Source: a virus | IMG/VR virus record: IMGVR_UViG_3300034111_000436 | Location: 1 to 32,372 of that record | DNA length: 32,372 bases | Strand: one strand, 5' to 3' | Shown: positions 30,638 to 32,372 of the stretch, piece by piece | Position numbering within the stretch: position 1 is the stretch's first letter | Layout: the number at the start of each line of letters is the position of its first letter | Translations under genes and position numbers: made by a program | Notes under the pieces: generated by a model | Told to the model about the DNA's origin: nothing | Databases searched by the model: none | Seen by the model: only the letters and a program-made list of their open reading frames with translations

Positions 30638-31110
30638 GCTTAAGCGTAGTCAATATAAAGCAGGACACGTTAGTAGTTGATGTGAAGCAATCGCAGCCAA
30701 CGGTCAACGTGCAGAGCTATGATCTTACGCTTGACATTGCAAGCGGCGGAATCGTCCCCGCGGCGATTGATACGACGCTGGTGGCATCTACTAGCTTGTC
30801 AGCTTTGCGATGCATTACAACGGATTCTAGCGGCCTTGCAAAGTATGCTACGCCAGACTCGCTTGCGAATGCCGTGGTAATCGGGATCAGTACGACGGCG
30901 GCGAGCACGGGGCAGAATATCACAATCAAAACAAGCGGGCAGATTACGGATGCTTCTTGGAACTGGACAAAGGGAGCTATCTATCTAGGGGCTAACGGCT
31001 CGCTAACGCAGACGGCCCCTACCGGAGGCAGCATAATCGTTCACGTAGCAAAAGCAATCACAGCAACAACACTAATCATCGACATAGACACAATCATTCA
31101 AACGGTGTAA
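30634..31110 (+). CDS. Fibre/decoration-like beta protein
   Basis: 158 residues from TTG 30634, which overlaps the previous TGA (TTGA) and follows GAGG at about 8 nt; there is no ATG near. The first ~50 residues are strand-like (VNIKQDTLVVDVKQSQPTVNVQSYDLTLDI). The rest (about 55-158) has the form TDSSGLAKYATPDSLANAVVIGISTTAASTGQNITIKTSGQI and WTKGAIYLGANGSLTQTAPTGGSIIVHVAKAITATTLIID, which resembles the C-terminal part of the next protein. Likely a virion surface or fibre component; not proved. Confidence 0.6.
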   Translation: MSLSVVNIKQDTLVVDVKQSQPTVNVQSYDLTLDIASGGIVPAAIDTTLVASTSLSALRCITTDSSGLAKYATPDSLANAVVIGISTTAASTGQNITIKTSGQITDASWNWTKGAIYLGANGSLTQTAPTGGSIIVHVAKAITATTLIIDIDTIIQTV

Positions 31111-31111
31111 C

Positions 31112-31621
31112 ATGGCAGAAAAGTATATCAAAAATAACAGCGGTCAGCTCGCAGAAGTCGAAGCTACCGTATCATCATCAGGCGCAACGGAAGCGGGCAA
31201 GATTGTTGCTCTTGATGGAGGCGGCAAACTGGACAATTCAGTATTGCCATCAGGGATTGGTGCAACTGTAAAGGTTGCTGCAACTAGCGAGAACTTAAGC
31301 GCAGGCGATCTTGTGAATCTTTGGAACGATAGCGGTACTGTTAAGGCACGCAAGGCAGATGCAAGCAATGGACGCCGTGCTCACGGCTTTGTTATTGCAT
31401 CTACAACAAGCCCTGCAAACGCCACGGTATATCTTGATGGTACAATCACAGGGCTCACAGGTTTGACACCCGGCGCTCCTTACTATTTGAGCGGTTCAAG
31501 CGCAGGTGATATTGTCTCAACTGCACCTAGCACATCGGGCTATATTTCGCAGGAAGTCGGAATCGCTTTGTCTGCAACCGAAATAAACTTTGAAGAACAG
31601 CAACCTATTACGCTGGCCTAA
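31112..31621 (+). CDS. Fibre/decoration-like beta protein, second copy of the domain
   Basis: 169 residues. The N-terminal part (KIVALDGGGKLDNSVLP, about 29-46) is the type of repeat found in fibre N-termini. The C-terminal ~115 residues (NLSAGDLVNLW, HGFVIASTTSPANATVYLDGTITGLTGLTPGAPYYLS, GDIVSTAPSTSGYISQEVGIALSATEINFE) share a layout with the protein before it: value, aging term ('may be changed later'), then G..yyls..G..t.tap..g.....vG.A.s...i. Its stop overlaps the next ATG (TAATG). A host-contact or head-fibre role is inferred. Confidence 0.6.
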   Translation: MAEKYIKNNSGQLAEVEATVSSSGATEAGKIVALDGGGKLDNSVLPSGIGATVKVAATSENLSAGDLVNLWNDSGTVKARKADASNGRRAHGFVIASTTSPANATVYLDGTITGLTGLTPGAPYYLSGSSAGDIVSTAPSTSGYISQEVGIALSATEINFEEQQPITLA

Positions 31622-31827
31622 TGGCTAACCTACGACCAATAACAACTAGCGGCAATCTGTCGGAGTTTTCAAGCTCTGACAGTTTGCTATTTGGTGCGTC
31701 TATGGTGTTAGTAGAACAGGGCAGCAGTCCCAGCACACCGTCGTCGGGACTGGCTTTGTTATATGTAAAAACGGACGGTAATCTGTATTTCAAGAACGAT
31801 GCAGGCACGGAAACACAGCTCAACTAA
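31621..31827 (+). CDS. Free-standing fibre anchor module, 68 aa
   Basis: 68 residues that repeat the N-terminus of the next gene: RPITT at the start, SDSL..GAS.VL.EQGSSP.TPSSG in the middle, and LYFKNDAGTET at the end. By direct alignment 46 of 68 positions are identical. It ends exactly where the fibre continues into its glycine-rich part, so it is a complete module and not a truncated remnant. The start and stop overlap both neighbours. It could be a separate virion protein or compete with the fibre for its docking site. Confidence 0.7.
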   Translation: MANLRPITTSGNLSEFSSSDSLLFGASMVLVEQGSSPSTPSSGLALLYVKTDGNLYFKNDAGTETQLN

Positions 31828-32372
31828 TGGCAGATAAGAGACCCATAACAACACCGGCAGCACTCGCAGAGCTAACGAATAGTGATAGCTTGATTGCGGG
31901 CGCATCGGCTGTCTTATCAGAGCAAGGCAGTTCACCAGCTACGCCGTCTTCTGGCTATGGCATCGTTTACGCAAAGACTGATGGCAAGCTATATTTCAAA
32001 AACGATGCGGGAACCGAGACTGACCTAACAGCTACGGGTGGTGGTGGAACTAACCCAGTCATTCGCGAATACACAGCCAACGACACATGGACAAAACCAA
32101 CAGCATCTAATTTCTGGGGTGCTTTGGTGCTATGTGTAGGTGCTGGTGGTGGTGGTGGGAGTGGCAGGCGTGGTGCTGCGTCAACAATTAGGGGTGCGGG
32201 CGCAGGTGGTAGTGGTGCTACTTATGCTTATCGTATTATGCGCGCTGCTACGTTATCGGCATCTAGTTATGCAATAACAATAGGCAGTGGGGGCCCGGGT
32301 GGCGCGGCAAGAACTACTAACGATACTAGCGGCGTTACGGGGACCAACGGCGGAATCACTAGTTTTGATTCT
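31827..32372 (+). CDS. Glycine-rich fibre-like protein, 3' end outside the window
   Basis: 182 residues visible. Residues 1-68 duplicate the preceding 68-aa protein. Then comes a linker (TGGGGTNPVIREY), TANDTWTKPTASNFWGALVLCVGAGGGGGSG and further Gly-rich blocks (AGAGGSGA, GSGGPGGAA), with YAITIGSGG as in the Gly-rich domains of phage tail or head fibres (WTKP.....v.v.GaGGGGGsG). These Gly-rich blocks form polyglycine bundles at fibre tips and often decide host range. The gene runs off the window in an open frame. Confidence 0.8.
   Translation, partial: MADKRPITTPAALAELTNSDSLIAGASAVLSEQGSSPATPSSGYGIVYAKTDGKLYFKNDAGTETDLTATGGGGTNPVIREYTANDTWTKPTASNFWGALVLCVGAGGGGGSGRRGAASTIRGAGAGGSGATYAYRIMRAATLSASSYAITIGSGGPGGAARTTNDTSGVTGTNGGITSFDS

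Noticed and set aside
1-32372. Alternative genetic code (stop-codon reassignment)
   Set aside because: TAA, TAG and TGA all end well-supported genes, and no conserved gene is interrupted by an in-frame stop.

Overview
The window is almost entirely one phage genome: a tailed, long-tailed (siphovirus-type) dsDNA phage. About 50 genes lie on the + strand, most joined by ATGA, TAATG or TGATG stop-start overlaps. The host is probably a member of the Bacteroidota. Evidence for this is a promoter of the Bacteroidota type (TTG, 19 nt, TATATTTG at 14729-14758), a DUF3127 protein (a family centred on Bacteroidota), and mixed use of weak and strong ribosome binding sites. TAA, TAG and TGA all act as stops, so the genetic code looks standard. 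I see no tRNA, CRISPR array, integrase, lysogeny repressor, transposase or DNA polymerase. The phage therefore looks virulent and dependent on the host replisome.

Layout. 1-790: end of a cut gene and two small membrane proteins (holin candidates). 986-2525: head-tail connector, gp10-like neck protein and tail terminator. 2531-3280: a GT2 glycosyltransferase inserted just before the major tail protein (3282-3887), which is followed by an intrinsic terminator. 3974-5376: two paralogous tail assembly chaperone-like genes with a T-like frame between them. 5376-12783: tape measure (1262 aa), distal tail and tail-tip proteins, including a C1q-like jelly-roll protein. 12780-14659: a 46-aa protein, a calcineurin-like phosphoesterase, an HExxH protein and a TIGR02594-type endolysin. 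14660-14795: weak terminator and a clear promoter. 14796-23865: early genes for recombination, replication and DNA modification (Gp157, putative annealing protein, SSB-like DUF3127, VRR-NUC nuclease, SNF2-type helicase, beta-class DNA methyltransferase, a second SAM methyltransferase, replication initiator, DnaA domain IV-like protein). 23906-30239: TerS, TerL, portal-MuF fusion, HK97-type protease, major capsid protein and probable decoration protein. 30293-end: fibre-like proteins, the last cut by the window edge.

The order terminase, portal, protease, capsid, fibres, then (back at position 1) connectors and tail is what a circular or circularly permuted map would give. The reading frames at the two ends are also compatible, so the window may be a complete or nearly complete ~32.4 kb genome opened inside a fibre gene. 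This is inference.

The strongest unexplained signals are: (1) a lambda-like origin inside the replication initiator gene, made of four full and one partial 11-bp iterons in exact helical phase followed by a C-free purine/AT tract; (2) an intergenic RNA at 17635-17734 with three mutually exclusive hairpins in attenuator topology; (3) a duplicated tail-chaperone gene that carries its leader sequence with it; (4) a glycosyltransferase beside the tail-tube gene; (5) a duplicated fibre-anchor module expressed as a free 68-aa protein.
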